DNA from: Streptomyces sp. A3M-1-3
Lineage (GTDB): Bacteria; Actinomycetota; Actinomycetes; Streptomycetales; Streptomycetaceae
Reading direction: 5' to 3'
DNA length: 64,000 nt
NCBI RefSeq assembly: GCF_024213665.1
Contig: NZ_JANAVP010000012.1
Location: 62,001 to 126,000, forward strand
Part shown: piece after piece, positions 16,401 to 25,008 of the stretch
Position numbering within the stretch: the first letter of the stretch is position 1
Layout of the letters: every line of letters begins with the position of its first letter
Program-made: the position numbers and the translations under genes
Notes under the pieces: model-generated
What the model was told of the DNA's origin: nothing
Databases searched by the model: none
What the model saw: only the letters and a program-made list of their open reading frames with translations

Positions 16401-17141
16401 TCAGAGGACCGCGCCGAGGAACTCGCGCGTACGTTCGTGCCCGGGATCGCTGAAGATTTTCTCCGGCGAACCGGACTCGATGACACGCCCCGAATCGAAC
16501 ATCAGCACCTCGTCGGAGATGTCCCGGGCGAAATTCATCTCGTGCGTCACACAGAGCATGGTGATGTCCGTGGTACGGGCGATGTCCCGCAGCACGTCAA
16601 GCACCCCAGCCACCAGCTCGGGATCGAGCGCCGACGTCACCTCGTCGAGCAGCAGCACCTGTGGCCGCATCGCGAGCGCCCGGGCGATCGCGACCCGCTG
16701 CTGCTGGCCGCCGGAGAGCTGGCTCGGCTTCGAGCCACATTTGTCGCCGAGCCCCACCAGGTCGAGCAGGTCGCGGGCGCGCTCCTCTGCCTCGTCCTTG
16801 CTCAGCCCCAATACCCGGACCGGCGCCTCGGTGACGTTGCGCAGCACGGACATGTTGGGGAAGAGGTTGAACTGCTGGAAGACCATTCCGATGTTCTTCC
16901 GCACCTCGCGGATCTCCTTCTCCCCGGCCGGAAAGAGGCGGCCGCCGTTCACGCTGATCGTGCCGGCGTCGGGCTTCATCAGCGTCATCAGCAGCCGCAG
17001 GATCGTCGTCTTACCGGAACCGGAGGGTCCGATGAGGGTGACGTGCTTCCCCGGCCGGACCGAGAAACAGAGGTTGTCGAGGACGGTGTTGTCTCCGAAG
17101 CGCTTGGTGACGTTCTCGAAACGGATCAGGTCAGTGGACAA
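16401..17141 (-). CDS. ehuA: EhuA-like amino-acid/ectoine ABC transporter ATPase
   Basis: A 246-residue polar-amino-acid-type ABC ATPase. Walker A is GPSGSGKTT near residue 40, the Q-loop is VFQQFNLFPNM, the signature is LSGGQQQRVAIARAL, Walker B is VLLLDEVTSALD, and the switch His is CVTHEM. It powers import by the EhuC/EhuD permeases. The TTG start at 17141 overlaps the ehuD stop by 11 bases and has GGAGCG upstream. Naming as ectoine transporter rests on the whole B-C-D-A gene set and protein sizes, not on a substrate-specific residue; another amino-acid-like substrate is possible. Confidence 0.82.
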   Translation of the reverse strand: MSTDLIRFENVTKRFGDNTVLDNLCFSVRPGKHVTLIGPSGSGKTTILRLLMTLMKPDAGTISVNGGRLFPAGEKEIREVRKNIGMVFQQFNLFPNMSVLRNVTEAPVRVLGLSKDEAEERARDLLDLVGLGDKCGSKPSQLSGGQQQRVAIARALAMRPQVLLLDEVTSALDPELVAGVLDVLRDIARTTDITMLCVTHEMNFARDISDEVLMFDSGRVIESGSPEKIFSDPGHERTREFLGAVL

Positions 17142-17781
17142 GGCGGCGCTCCAGGGTTCGTACGAGCAGAGAAGCCGGGTAGGCGATGAGGATGAAGGCG
17201 ACGCCGACGACGGTCAGCGGCTCGGTGTACTGGAAGGTGGACGCACCCTCCAGCCGCGCCTGCTGGAGCATCTCCAGCACGCTGATCCCGGCGAGCAGCG
17301 GAGTGTCCTTCAGCATCGAGATGACGTAGTTGCCCAGCGAGGGCACCACCCGGCGGACCGCCTGCGGCAGGATCACCGCCGTCCAGGTGCGGCGCACGGG
17401 CAGGCTGAGCGCGGTGGCCGCCTCCCACTGCCCGGCGGGCACCGCCTCGATGCCGGCCCGGTAGACCTGCGCGGTGTACGTCGAGTAGTGCACGCCGATC
17501 GCGATCGTGCCGGTGGTCAGGGCGGAGAACTGCACGCCCCACTCGGGCAGCACGAAGAAGAGGAAGAACAGCTGCACCAGCAGCGGAGTGAGCCGGATGA
17601 ACTCGGTGATCGCGTGCACCGGCCAGCGGACGAAACGGGTCGGGACGCGGAAGCCGATCGCCCAGACCAGGCCGAGCGCGAACGAGAGCAGTGAGCCGAG
17701 CACCAGGATCTGCAGCGTGACAAGCACGCCGTCCCAGAACTGCGGCATGAAGTCCGCCACCGCGGACCAGTCCCAGGTCAC
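17131..17781 (-). CDS. ehuD: EhuD-like ABC permease
   Basis: A 216-residue inner-membrane permease of the HisM/ArtQ family with about five helices. The ATPase-coupling (EAA) loop reads GIEAVPAGQWEAATAL followed by RRTWTAVILPQA, the usual form. The GTG start overlaps the ehuC stop by four bases (GTGA), showing translational coupling. The protein pairs with EhuC as the two-subunit channel of the importer. Confidence 0.82.
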   Translation of the reverse strand: MTWDWSAVADFMPQFWDGVLVTLQILVLGSLLSFALGLVWAIGFRVPTRFVRWPVHAITEFIRLTPLLVQLFFLFFVLPEWGVQFSALTTGTIAIGVHYSTYTAQVYRAGIEAVPAGQWEAATALSLPVRRTWTAVILPQAVRRVVPSLGNYVISMLKDTPLLAGISVLEMLQQARLEGASTFQYTEPLTVVGVAFILIAYPASLLVRTLERRLVH

Positions 17782-18446
17782 TTCGCACCTCCGGCCGTGA
17801 TGCCGATATTGGCCTTGGTCCTGCGCTCGAGGGCCTTCATCCCACGGGTCAGGGCGAACGCGATCACGAAGTAGATCACCAGTGTGACGGTGTAGATCTG
17901 CGCGCTGTCCTGGGTCGCGAGCCGGACCAGATACGCGGCGAACGACACGTCACCGACGCCCAGCAGCGACACCAGGGCCGTGCCCTTGAGCAGCTCGACC
18001 AGCAGATTGCAGAACGACGGCATCATCTCCGGCACCGCCTGCGGCAGCAGGATCAGCCGCATCCGCTGCCAGGGCGTGAAGCTGAGCGCGACGCCCGCCT
18101 CGCGCTGCGCCGGTGCCACCGCGTTCAGGGCGCCCCGGACGACCTCGGCGCCGTACGCACCGTAGGAGAGGCCGAGCGCCAGCACCGCGGCCCACATCGG
18201 GACGAGCTGCCAGCCGACCAGCGGCGGCAGCACGAAGAACAGCCAGAACATCAGCACCAGGGCGGAGGTGCCCCGGAAGACCTCGGTGTAGAAACCGGCC
18301 AGGAAGCCGACGAAGCGCGAGCGGCTCGTGCGCGCCATGCCCGCGGTGAAGGCGACGGCGGTGGCGAGCGCCGCGCTGTACAGGGTGAGCTGCACGGTGA
18401 TCCAGATGCCCGGGAGCACCCAGTTCTGCCAGAGTCCGGCTGTCAT
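17778..18446 (-). CDS. ehuC: EhuC-like ABC permease
   Basis: A 222-residue permease with about five hydrophobic helices and the coupling loop GALNAVAPAQREAGVALSF then QRMRLILLPQA. ATG 18446 is preferred since it overlaps the ehuB stop codon by four bases and has GAGGAG upstream; a GTG two codons earlier also fits. Homologous to EhuD, as expected for paired permeases of the polar amino acid family. Confidence 0.82.
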   Translation of the reverse strand: MTAGLWQNWVLPGIWITVQLTLYSAALATAVAFTAGMARTSRSRFVGFLAGFYTEVFRGTSALVLMFWLFFVLPPLVGWQLVPMWAAVLALGLSYGAYGAEVVRGALNAVAPAQREAGVALSFTPWQRMRLILLPQAVPEMMPSFCNLLVELLKGTALVSLLGVGDVSFAAYLVRLATQDSAQIYTVTLVIYFVIAFALTRGMKALERRTKANIGITAGGAK

Positions 18447-19327
18447 CGGCACAGCTCCTCGGCCGTCAGTTCGGTCATCTCGGCCTTGGTGAAGCCGAAC
18501 GGCCGCAGGATCCGGAACAGCTCGCCGCTCTTCTTCATCTTGTGGATCTCGGTGTTGAAGGCGTCACGCAGCTCGGTGTCGGTGGGGCGGAAGGCGAAGC
18601 CGCCGCCGTCGATCTTCTTCTTGCCGTCCACGACCGCGGCGAAGGGCCTTGTGGCCTCGGCCCTGGCGCTCTTCTTCACCACCTCGCGGACGGTCAGCGC
18701 GGTGCCGGCGAAGACGTCGACCCGGCCGGACTCGACCGCGTTCAGCCCGGCGACCTGGTCCTGGAGGATCACGATGTCCTTCTCCGGAAAGCCCGCGGCG
18801 ACCGCGTAGCCGAACTCCGCGTAACCGGTGCCGGTGGCGTTCGCCTTGGCCCTCACGACGTCCTCGTACGTGTGCAGCTGCTTGGGATTGCCCTTGCGCA
18901 CGATGAACGAGTCGAGCATCTGGTACTCGGGGTCGGAGAACACCACCTGCGCGCAGCGCTCCTTGTTGATGTACATCCCGGCCGAGACGACATCGAACTG
19001 CTGGGAGTTGAGCCCGGGTATGAGGGAGGAGAAGTCGGTGGCGACGGGCTGGACCCGGCCGATACCGAGCCGCTTGAAGACCACTTCGGCCAGCTCGGGC
19101 GCCTCGCCGGTGAATACGCCCTGCTCGTCGATGTATCCGTAGGGGACCTCGCCGGCGATGCCGAGCAGTACCGTGCCCTGCGTCTTGAGCCGGGCGAGGG
19201 CGTCGCCGGAGGGCACCCGGGCACAGCCCGCGGCGCCCAGCGCGCCCGCCGCACCGAGCGCGGCGGCGCCGGCGAGGAACGATCGTCGGTGTATGCGATG
19301 GATTCGGTGTCTGGTGGGTGGAGCCAT
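18443..19327 (-). CDS. ehuB: EhuB-like substrate-binding lipoprotein
   Basis: A 294-residue solute-binding protein (family 3). The N-terminus combines a twin-arginine (HRRSFLAGAA) with a lipobox-like GAAGCARV, so the mature protein is probably lipid-anchored after Tat export. The ligand domain begins with TVLLGIAGEVPYGYID and has FDVVSAGMYINKERC and GRVDVFAGTALT. ATG 19327 is used because the signal peptide begins there; the frame is open much further upstream without signal features. It is the first gene of a four-gene importer operon and is divergent from the DUF3830 gene with only 42 bases between the starts, so the two share a promoter region. Confidence 0.83.
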   Translation of the reverse strand: MAPPTRHRIHRIHRRSFLAGAAALGAAGALGAAGCARVPSGDALARLKTQGTVLLGIAGEVPYGYIDEQGVFTGEAPELAEVVFKRLGIGRVQPVATDFSSLIPGLNSQQFDVVSAGMYINKERCAQVVFSDPEYQMLDSFIVRKGNPKQLHTYEDVVRAKANATGTGYAEFGYAVAAGFPEKDIVILQDQVAGLNAVESGRVDVFAGTALTVREVVKKSARAEATRPFAAVVDGKKKIDGGGFAFRPTDTELRDAFNTEIHKMKKSGELFRILRPFGFTKAEMTELTAEELCR

Positions 19328-19369
19328 GGGCGCGCGGCTACCCGGGCCGTGCCGGGGTATGCGGGTGGG

Positions 19370-19870
19370 ATGGCAGACAGATACGTAGAAGTGATGCTCG
19401 ACAAGCGCGGTGTGCGCTGCACCGCGAAACTCCTCGACGACCGGGCGCCGGTGACCTGCGCGGCCGTGTGGGAGGCGCTGCCGCTCGGCGGTGACGTCTA
19501 CCACGCCAAGTACGCGCGCAACGAGATCTACGCCCTGGTGCCCGCCTTCGCGGCCGACGAACCGCCGCTGGAGAATCCGACCGTCACCCCCATTCCGGGC
19601 GATCTGTGCTATTTCTCCTTCTCCGCCGCCCAGCTGGGCACCTCGTCGCACGGGTACGCGCCCCAGGCCGCCCACCGGGAACACGGCGCGGTCGTCGACC
19701 TCGCCCTCTTCTACGAGCGAAACAACCTGCTGCTGAACGGCGATACGGGCTGGGTCCCCGGCATCGTCTGGGGCACGGTCGTCGACGGCCTCGATGGGAT
19801 GGCCGATGCCTGCCAGAACCTCTGGCGGGCGGGCGCCCTGGGCGAGACCCTCAGCTTCCGCCGGCCCTAG
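19370..19870 (+). CDS. DUF3830 family protein (cyclophilin-like fold)
   Basis: A 166-residue soluble protein starting MADRYVEVMLDKRGVRC, with the family pattern VTCAAVWEALPLGGDVYHAKYARNEIY and IPGDLCYFSF. DUF3830 proteins have a cyclophilin-like barrel, and their biochemical role is not established. It is divergent from ehuB, and its last 20 bases overlap the end of the amidase gene on the other strand. Its place inside a transporter/amidase/racemase cluster suggests a part in the same catabolic route, but no function can be stated. Confidence 0.8.
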   Translation: MADRYVEVMLDKRGVRCTAKLLDDRAPVTCAAVWEALPLGGDVYHAKYARNEIYALVPAFAADEPPLENPTVTPIPGDLCYFSFSAAQLGTSSHGYAPQAAHREHGAVVDLALFYERNNLLLNGDTGWVPGIVWGTVVDGLDGMADACQNLWRAGALGETLSFRRP

Positions 19871-21251
19871 GGATTCCCGCCGCGCCGGATTCGTACAGCG
19901 CGTGCGCCGCCCGCAGGACGAGGGCGTCCGCGTGGCGGGGGCCCACGATCTGCAGACCCACCGGCAGGCCGGCCGCCAGGCCGCACGGCACCGTCGCGGC
20001 CGGCTGCTGGGTCAGGTTGAAGGGGTACGAGAACGGCGTCCAGCCCGTCCAGCGGTGGTGGCCCGACCCCTTCGGCACCTCCACGCCCGCCTCGAACGCG
20101 GGGATCGGCAGGGTCGGGGTGACCAGCAGGTCGTACGTGTCGTGGAAGCGGCCCATACGCCGGCCCAGGTCCATACGTACGTCCACGGCCGCGAGATAGT
20201 CGAGCGCGCTGTACTGGGCGCCGCGCGCACAGATCTCCCGCAGCCCCGGATCCAGCAACTCCCGCTGCTCACGCCCGAAGTGCTGGACGACGCGGGCCGC
20301 CCCGCTGAACCACAGGGTGTGGAAGGCCTCCACCGGATCGGCCAGGTCCGGGTCCGCCTCCTCGACGTACGCGCCCAGCTCCGCGAGGCGCGCGACCGCC
20401 CCGCGTACGGCCGAGGCGACCTCGGGCCGGACCGCGACCTGCCCGCCCAGGGACGGGGAGTACGCGATCCGCAGCCCCTTGACCCCGCCTGTCAGCGCCG
20501 CGCGGAAACTGCCCTCCACCGGGCCGAGCTGGGACCAGTCCCGCCAGTCGGGCCCGCTGACGACATCCATCAGCAGGGCCGCGTCCGCCGCGTCGCGGGT
20601 CATCGGCCCGGCATGCGACAGCGTGCCGAAGGCGCTCGCCGGATACAGCGGGATGCGCCCGTACGTCGGCTTCAGCCCGAAGATCCCGCAGAACGCGGCC
20701 GGAATCCGCACCGAGCCCCCGCCGTCCGTGCCCAGCGACATCGGGCCCGCGCCGAGCGCGACGGCCGCCGCGCTGCCGCCGCTGGACCCGCCCGCCGTGC
20801 GGAGAAGGTCGTACGGATTACGGGTGACCCCGGTCAGGGCTGAGTCGGTGACGCCCTTCCAGCCGAACTCGGGGGTGGTCGTCTTGCCGAGGAACACCGC
20901 GCCGTGCTCGCGCAGCCGGGCCACCGACGGCGCGTCCTCGTCCCACCTACCGTCCGCACGTATGGTCTTCGAGCCCCGCAGCGTCGGCCCGCCACGCACC
21001 AGCAGGATGTCCTTCACCGACACCGGCACGCCGTCCAGCAGCCCGAGCGGCTCCCCCCGGCGCCATCGCCCGGTGGCCGCCTCCGCCTGCGCGAGCGCAT
21101 CCCGCGCGTCGATCCGGACGAAGGCGTTGACGCGCGGCTGCACCGCCTCGGCCCGGTCCAGCGCCGCGCGGGTCACCTCGACGGGGGAGAAGTCGCCGTT
21201 CTCGTAGCCGGACAGGAGCTGTCGGGCGGTCAGGCCGGTGAGTTCAGTCAT
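19851..21251 (-). CDS. Amidase signature family hydrolase
   Basis: A 466-residue amidase with the Lys of the Ser-cisSer-Lys triad in GVPVSVKDILL and the Ser residues in TAGGSSGGSAAAVALG and GTDGGGSVRIPA. These cytosolic enzymes hydrolyse C-N bonds in carboxamides, carbamates or related compounds. ATG 21251 is chosen as the first Met of the conserved N-terminus MTELTGLTARQLL. The gene overlaps the 3' end of the dehydrogenase gene by eight bases, so the two are co-translated. Substrate unknown; the neighbouring importer suggests an imported amide or a cyclised amino-acid derivative. Confidence 0.87.
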   Translation of the reverse strand: MTELTGLTARQLLSGYENGDFSPVEVTRAALDRAEAVQPRVNAFVRIDARDALAQAEAATGRWRRGEPLGLLDGVPVSVKDILLVRGGPTLRGSKTIRADGRWDEDAPSVARLREHGAVFLGKTTTPEFGWKGVTDSALTGVTRNPYDLLRTAGGSSGGSAAAVALGAGPMSLGTDGGGSVRIPAAFCGIFGLKPTYGRIPLYPASAFGTLSHAGPMTRDAADAALLMDVVSGPDWRDWSQLGPVEGSFRAALTGGVKGLRIAYSPSLGGQVAVRPEVASAVRGAVARLAELGAYVEEADPDLADPVEAFHTLWFSGAARVVQHFGREQRELLDPGLREICARGAQYSALDYLAAVDVRMDLGRRMGRFHDTYDLLVTPTLPIPAFEAGVEVPKGSGHHRWTGWTPFSYPFNLTQQPAATVPCGLAAGLPVGLQIVGPRHADALVLRAAHALYESGAAGIPRAGGS

Positions 21252-22194
21252 GCTGGGTGACGTACCCACGTTTCTTGTCGACCACGTTCGGCAGCGGCTT
21301 TCCGTCCGCCCATAGTTCATACATATCCACGAACTGGGCGGCGAGTTCGTCGCGCCAGCCGACCGTGTCCCCGCTCATGTGCGGCGAGACGATGAGGCCG
21401 GGCACGTCCCACAGCGGGCTCAGCGCCGTCAGCGGCTCCTGCGCGAAGACATCGAGCGCCGCCCCGCCGATCCACCGCTTGGTGAGCGCCGCGACGAGAT
21501 CCTCCTCGACCACGAGCGGCCCGCGCCCCACATTGATGAACCGGGCCGAGGGCTGCATCACCCCGAACCGCGCCGCGTCGAACATCCCGCGCGTCTCGCC
21601 GGTCAGCGGCGCGGCGCACACCACCCAGTCCGCGCGCGACAGCAGCCGGTCCAGCTCCCCGGGCCCGTGCACCCCGGCGCGCTCGGTCCGGCCCACCAGC
21701 GCCACGGTCACGCCCAGCGCCTCCAGCGTCCGCGCGACCGCCCGCCCGATCGGGCCGGAGCCGACCACGGTCGCGCGGGTGCCCGCCACCCGGACCGTCT
21801 CGCGGTGGTGCCAGTGGCGCCGCCGCTGGTGTTCCAGGGTGCCGGGGAGGTCCTTGGCGAAGGCGAGGACGAGCCCGGCGACGTACTCCGCGATCGGCTG
21901 GTCGAAGATCCCGCGCGCGTTGGTGACCACCGTCTCGGACGCGGCCAGCTCGGGGCAGAGCAGATGGTCCACGCCCGCGCTCGCGGTGTGCACCCAGCGG
22001 GGCCGTGGACCGCCGCCCGGCCAGGCGCGGCGTACCGCGTCGGAGGTGAAGTCCCACACCAGCAGCGCGTCGGCGAGCGGCAGCCGGTCCGCGAGCGTGT
22101 GCGCGTCGGCGTGCAGGACGCGGGCCCGTCCGGTGAGCCGGCCGAGCCGGGGCGGCGGATCGGCGTCCAGAACGAGGAGAGTGGGCTCCGGCAT
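21244..22194 (-). CDS. D-2-hydroxyacid dehydrogenase (NAD-binding)
   Basis: A 316-residue member of the D-isomer specific 2-hydroxyacid dehydrogenase family. The Rossmann fingerprint is VVGSGPIGRAVARTLEALG, the central Arg region is INVGRGPLVVEEDL, and the C-terminal catalytic His region is LIVSPHMSGDT. It interconverts a 2-keto and a 2-hydroxy acid. ATG 22194 (MPEPTLLVLD) has GGAAGG upstream; an earlier in-frame start exists. It is the promoter-proximal gene of a dehydrogenase-amidase operon, divergent from the racemase-like pair across a region with three 23-bp repeats. Confidence 0.85.
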   Translation of the reverse strand: MPEPTLLVLDADPPPRLGRLTGRARVLHADAHTLADRLPLADALLVWDFTSDAVRRAWPGGGPRPRWVHTASAGVDHLLCPELAASETVVTNARGIFDQPIAEYVAGLVLAFAKDLPGTLEHQRRRHWHHRETVRVAGTRATVVGSGPIGRAVARTLEALGVTVALVGRTERAGVHGPGELDRLLSRADWVVCAAPLTGETRGMFDAARFGVMQPSARFINVGRGPLVVEEDLVAALTKRWIGGAALDVFAQEPLTALSPLWDVPGLIVSPHMSGDTVGWRDELAAQFVDMYELWADGKPLPNVVDKKRGYVTQHD

Positions 22195-22257
22195 ACGGGA
22201 GAAACCTTCCGTCAAAGCGGTCCGCAACGGCTGCGCGCTACGACTGGATCATGCACC

Positions 22258-22320
22258 TGAGCTGTGCCTGAGCAGCACTTTGAGCTGTGCCTGAGCAGCA
22301 CCTTGAGCTGTGCCTGAGAT
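22258..22320. repeat. 23-bp tandem repeat in a divergent promoter region
   Basis: TGAGCTGTGCCTGAGCAGCA plus CYT forms a 23-bp unit: two full copies (22258-22280, 22281-22303) and a 16-base third copy. It lies between the divergent dehydrogenase and racemase-like operons, 64 bases before the latter's start. Evenly spaced copies in a divergent promoter suggest an operator array or a recent duplication. Confidence 0.88.
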
Positions 22321-22383
22321 GTACGGATTGACCACGCTCGCACCGCGCCCTACCGTCGTCAACACGCCTGCAGTGGGGGACCG

Positions 22384-23184
22384 ATGGACATCTCCTTCCT
22401 CGGGGGCCCGCAGCCGCAGCGCGGCATCGGCGTCGTCGCCCCCTTCGACTTCGCACTGGACCGCGAACTGTGGCGCTGGGTGCCTGCCCACGTCTCGCTC
22501 CATCTCACCCGTACGCCCTTCGTGCCCGTCGAGGTCAGCCTCGATCTGGCCCGCCTGGTCAGCGAGCACGAGACCCTGCACAACGCGGTACGGGCGCTGA
22601 GCGCCGTCGAGCCGCAGGTCATCGCGTACGCCTGCACCTCCGGCAGTTTTGTCGACGGGCCGGCCGGCGAGCGCGCGATGTGCGCGGCCATGACCAGGGC
22701 CGGCGAGGTGCCCGCGCTGACCACCTCCGGCGCGCTGCTCCAGGCGCTGGCCGAGCTGGGAGCGCGGCGGATCGCCCTGGTCACGCCGTACACGGCGTCG
22801 GTGACCCGGGCCCTGGAGGAGTACCTCGCCGCGGCGGGCACCGAGGTCACCGGCCGCGCGTACCTGGGTCTGACCCGGCAAATCTGGCGGGTGCCCTACC
22901 GCGATGTGGTCGAGATGGCCCGACAGGCGGCGGTGGGCGCCGCCGACGCGCTGTTCATCAGCTGCACCAATCTCCCGACGTACGACGTGATCCCGCAGCT
23001 GGAGGCCGAACTGCGGATGCCCGTCCTCTCCGCCAACCAGGTGACGATGTGGTCCGCGCTGCGACACATCGGCGCCGCGGCGGTCGGCCCCTACCAGGCA
23101 CTGCTGGATCAGGCCGCCCGGTGTGGACCCGCCGCTATGGGGGCAGCCGAACCCGAGGAAGAGGAACAGGGAGGCCGGACATGA
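22384..23184 (+). CDS. EutA/maleate isomerase-like Asp/Glu racemase-superfamily protein
   Basis: A 266-residue protein of the maleate cis-trans isomerase/arylmalonate decarboxylase group. Both catalytic Cys motifs are present: YACTSGSFVDG near residue 82 and FISCTNLPTYDV near residue 197. The C-terminus is a charged tail (EPEEEEQGG). Family members isomerise or decarboxylate small dicarboxylates through a two-Cys mechanism. In Sinorhizobium the ehuABCD importer genes are followed by a eutA of this family, which supports linking this gene to the importer here. Its stop overlaps the next gene's ATG by four bases. Confidence 0.8.
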   Translation: MDISFLGGPQPQRGIGVVAPFDFALDRELWRWVPAHVSLHLTRTPFVPVEVSLDLARLVSEHETLHNAVRALSAVEPQVIAYACTSGSFVDGPAGERAMCAAMTRAGEVPALTTSGALLQALAELGARRIALVTPYTASVTRALEEYLAAAGTEVTGRAYLGLTRQIWRVPYRDVVEMARQAAVGAADALFISCTNLPTYDVIPQLEAELRMPVLSANQVTMWSALRHIGAAAVGPYQALLDQAARCGPAAMGAAEPEEEEQGGRT

Positions 23185-23903
23185 CCACAGTCGGACTGCT
23201 CTACCCCGGGCACTCCGCGGAGGATGACTACCCCCGCATCGAGATGCTGCTCGACACCGATATCCGGCTGCCCGTCGTGCACACCGACATCGGCGAGGAC
23301 GCGCACCGGGTCGACGCCCTGCGCGAGATGGGCGCGCCCGAGCGGCTGGCGGCGGGGGTGGAGGAGCTGCGGCTGTCCGGCGCCGAATCGGTGGTGTGGG
23401 CGTGCACGAGCGGGAGCTTCGTCCGAGGCTGGGACGGCGCCCACGAGCAGATCCGAGCCCTGGCCCTCGCGGCCGGCCTGCCCGCCTCCAGTACGTCGTT
23501 CGCCTTCGCCCACGCGGTACGGGAGGTGGGTGCCCGGCGGGTGGCGGTGGCCGCGACGTACCCGCAGGACGTGGCCGAGTACTTCTCGGCGTTCCTGCAG
23601 GCGGCCGGGACCGAGGTCGTCGCCGAACGCGCCGAGGGCATCGTCACGGCGGCGGAGGTCGGCACCTGGGGGCGGGAGAAGGTGCTCGCGCTGGCCAGGG
23701 CGGGCGACCACCCGGACGCGGAGGCGGTGCTGCTGCCGGACACCGCGCTGCACACCGCCGCGTACCTGGCGGACCTGGAGGAGGCCCTCGGCAAGCCGGT
23801 CCTCACCGCGAACCAGGTCACGGTGTGGGAGGGGCTGCGGCTGGCGGAGCGCAGGGGAGCCTGGGGCGACGGGCTGGGCAGGCTCTTCGCCCGGCCCTGG
23901 TGA
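23181..23903 (+). CDS. Second EutA-like paralogue, second catalytic Cys replaced
   Basis: A 240-residue paralogue of the preceding gene, translationally coupled (ATGA overlap). The first Cys motif is intact (VWACTSGSFVRG), but at the second the partner's ISCTNLPTYDVI aligns with LPDTALHTAAYL, so Asp stands where Cys is expected. The following ANQVTVWEGL is well conserved with ANQVTMWSAL of the partner, so the alignment is secure. Loss of one Cys would change racemase/isomerase chemistry to something like the single-Cys arylmalonate decarboxylases, or leave a non-catalytic subunit that pairs with the first protein. Confidence 0.8.
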   Translation: MTTVGLLYPGHSAEDDYPRIEMLLDTDIRLPVVHTDIGEDAHRVDALREMGAPERLAAGVEELRLSGAESVVWACTSGSFVRGWDGAHEQIRALALAAGLPASSTSFAFAHAVREVGARRVAVAATYPQDVAEYFSAFLQAAGTEVVAERAEGIVTAAEVGTWGREKVLALARAGDHPDAEAVLLPDTALHTAAYLADLEEALGKPVLTANQVTVWEGLRLAERRGAWGDGLGRLFARPW

Positions 23904-24330
23904 CGGCGGCCCTGCGGCGCACCGACCGTCCCCCACAGCCCTCCGGGCATGGGGGTCGTCAGCTGCTTGCCGGGGAGCGTGCACGAGGGCGGTTTAGCTC
24001 GATCGTGTGATGGTCGGCTTCCGGGCTTGCGGCGTCCTGGGCCGTCCGGGTTAACGTGATCGTGTGATCTGGGACGCCGGGTACGGCGCCGGCGTGCGGG
24101 GCCCCCGCTCCACCGGAGTGATGGTTCAGGGCTTCCCCGTCGCCTCTGGCCGTACCCATTTGGCCGGATCGCGCAGGGAACCGACCTCCCGGGCCCGGAC
24201 CACGCACAGGATGCGTGTCGCCGCCCCGGGGTTGAGTACGCCGGGGACCAGTGCGCCCAAGACCGTTCGGGGCGTGCGGCTGAGCGGACTCACTCCTGCT
24301 CAGTCAAGAGGAACGGTACCCCCATCCACT
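23904..24330. other. Intergenic stretch, no supported gene
   Basis: About 430 bases. The only structure seen is an 11-bp direct repeat GATCGTGTGAT at 24001 and 24058. Open frames on both strands lack codon bias or recognisable protein. It leads straight into a truncated oxidoreductase gene, so it may be scar sequence. Confidence 0.55.
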
Positions 24331-24971
24331 CGGGAGGACTTCCCGCAGCAGCTCGCCGAACTGACCCGGTTCCTGGACGACGACTTCCCCGAAGGCCACC
24401 CGTACGCGCGTATCCACGCCGTTCCCGGCCCGGTCCAGGGGCCCTCGGGCCGGCCGCCCGTCTGGCTGCTCGGCTCGTCCGGCTTCAGTGCGCGGCTGGT
24501 CGGCGCGCTCGGGCTGCCGTTCGCCTTCGCCCACCACTTCTCGGCGGCCAACCCCCTGCCCGCGCTGGACCTCTGCCGCGAGTCCTTCCGGCCCTCCGGG
24601 GTGCTGGACGCGCCATACGCCGTGATCGGCGTCTCCGCGCCGGCCTCGGACGACGAGCGGGAGGCCCGCCGCCAGGGCTGACCGGCGCTCTCTCGATGGT
24701 CCGGCTGCGCACCGGCCGCCCCGGGCTCATACCGACCCCGGAGGAGGCGGAGGCGTACGACTTCAGCGCGCCGGAGCGGGAGTTCGTGGACAGCTGGCTG
24801 GGCAATGTCGTCCACGGCACGCCGGACGAGGTCCGGTCCGGCCTCGACGATCTGCAGAAGCGGTCGGGCGCGGACGAGCTGATGATCACGGCCAACGCGC
24901 ACGGCGGGGACGCGCGGCTGCGCTCGTACGAACTCATCGCGGACGCCTACGGGCTGCCCACGACGCCTTGA
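24331..24971 (+). pseudogene. Remnant of an LLM-class flavin-dependent oxidoreductase
   Basis: Two adjacent frames encode successive parts of a luciferase-like monooxygenase. The first ends ...PYAVIGVSAPASDDEREAR with a stop at 24681 and contains PPVWLLGSSGFSARL and FAFAHHFS. The second, from about 24670, reads LTGALSMVRLRTGRPG and continues to VVHGTPDEVRSGL and ELMITANAHG. The join needs a one-base frameshift near 24670. The N-terminal ~110 residues that intact family members (about 330 residues) carry are absent. Such enzymes use reduced flavin to oxidise small substrates. Unless the frameshift is a sequencing error, and even then because the start is missing, the gene is dead. Confidence 0.75.
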
Positions 24972-25008
24972 GGGTGCTCCCCGCTGTTCGGGCTGAGGAG
25001 TACCGACG

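Noticed and set aside
24001..24068. 11-bp direct repeat GATCGTGTGAT
   Set aside because: Two copies only, no nearby functional gene; listed in the intergenic entry but not enough to propose an operator.
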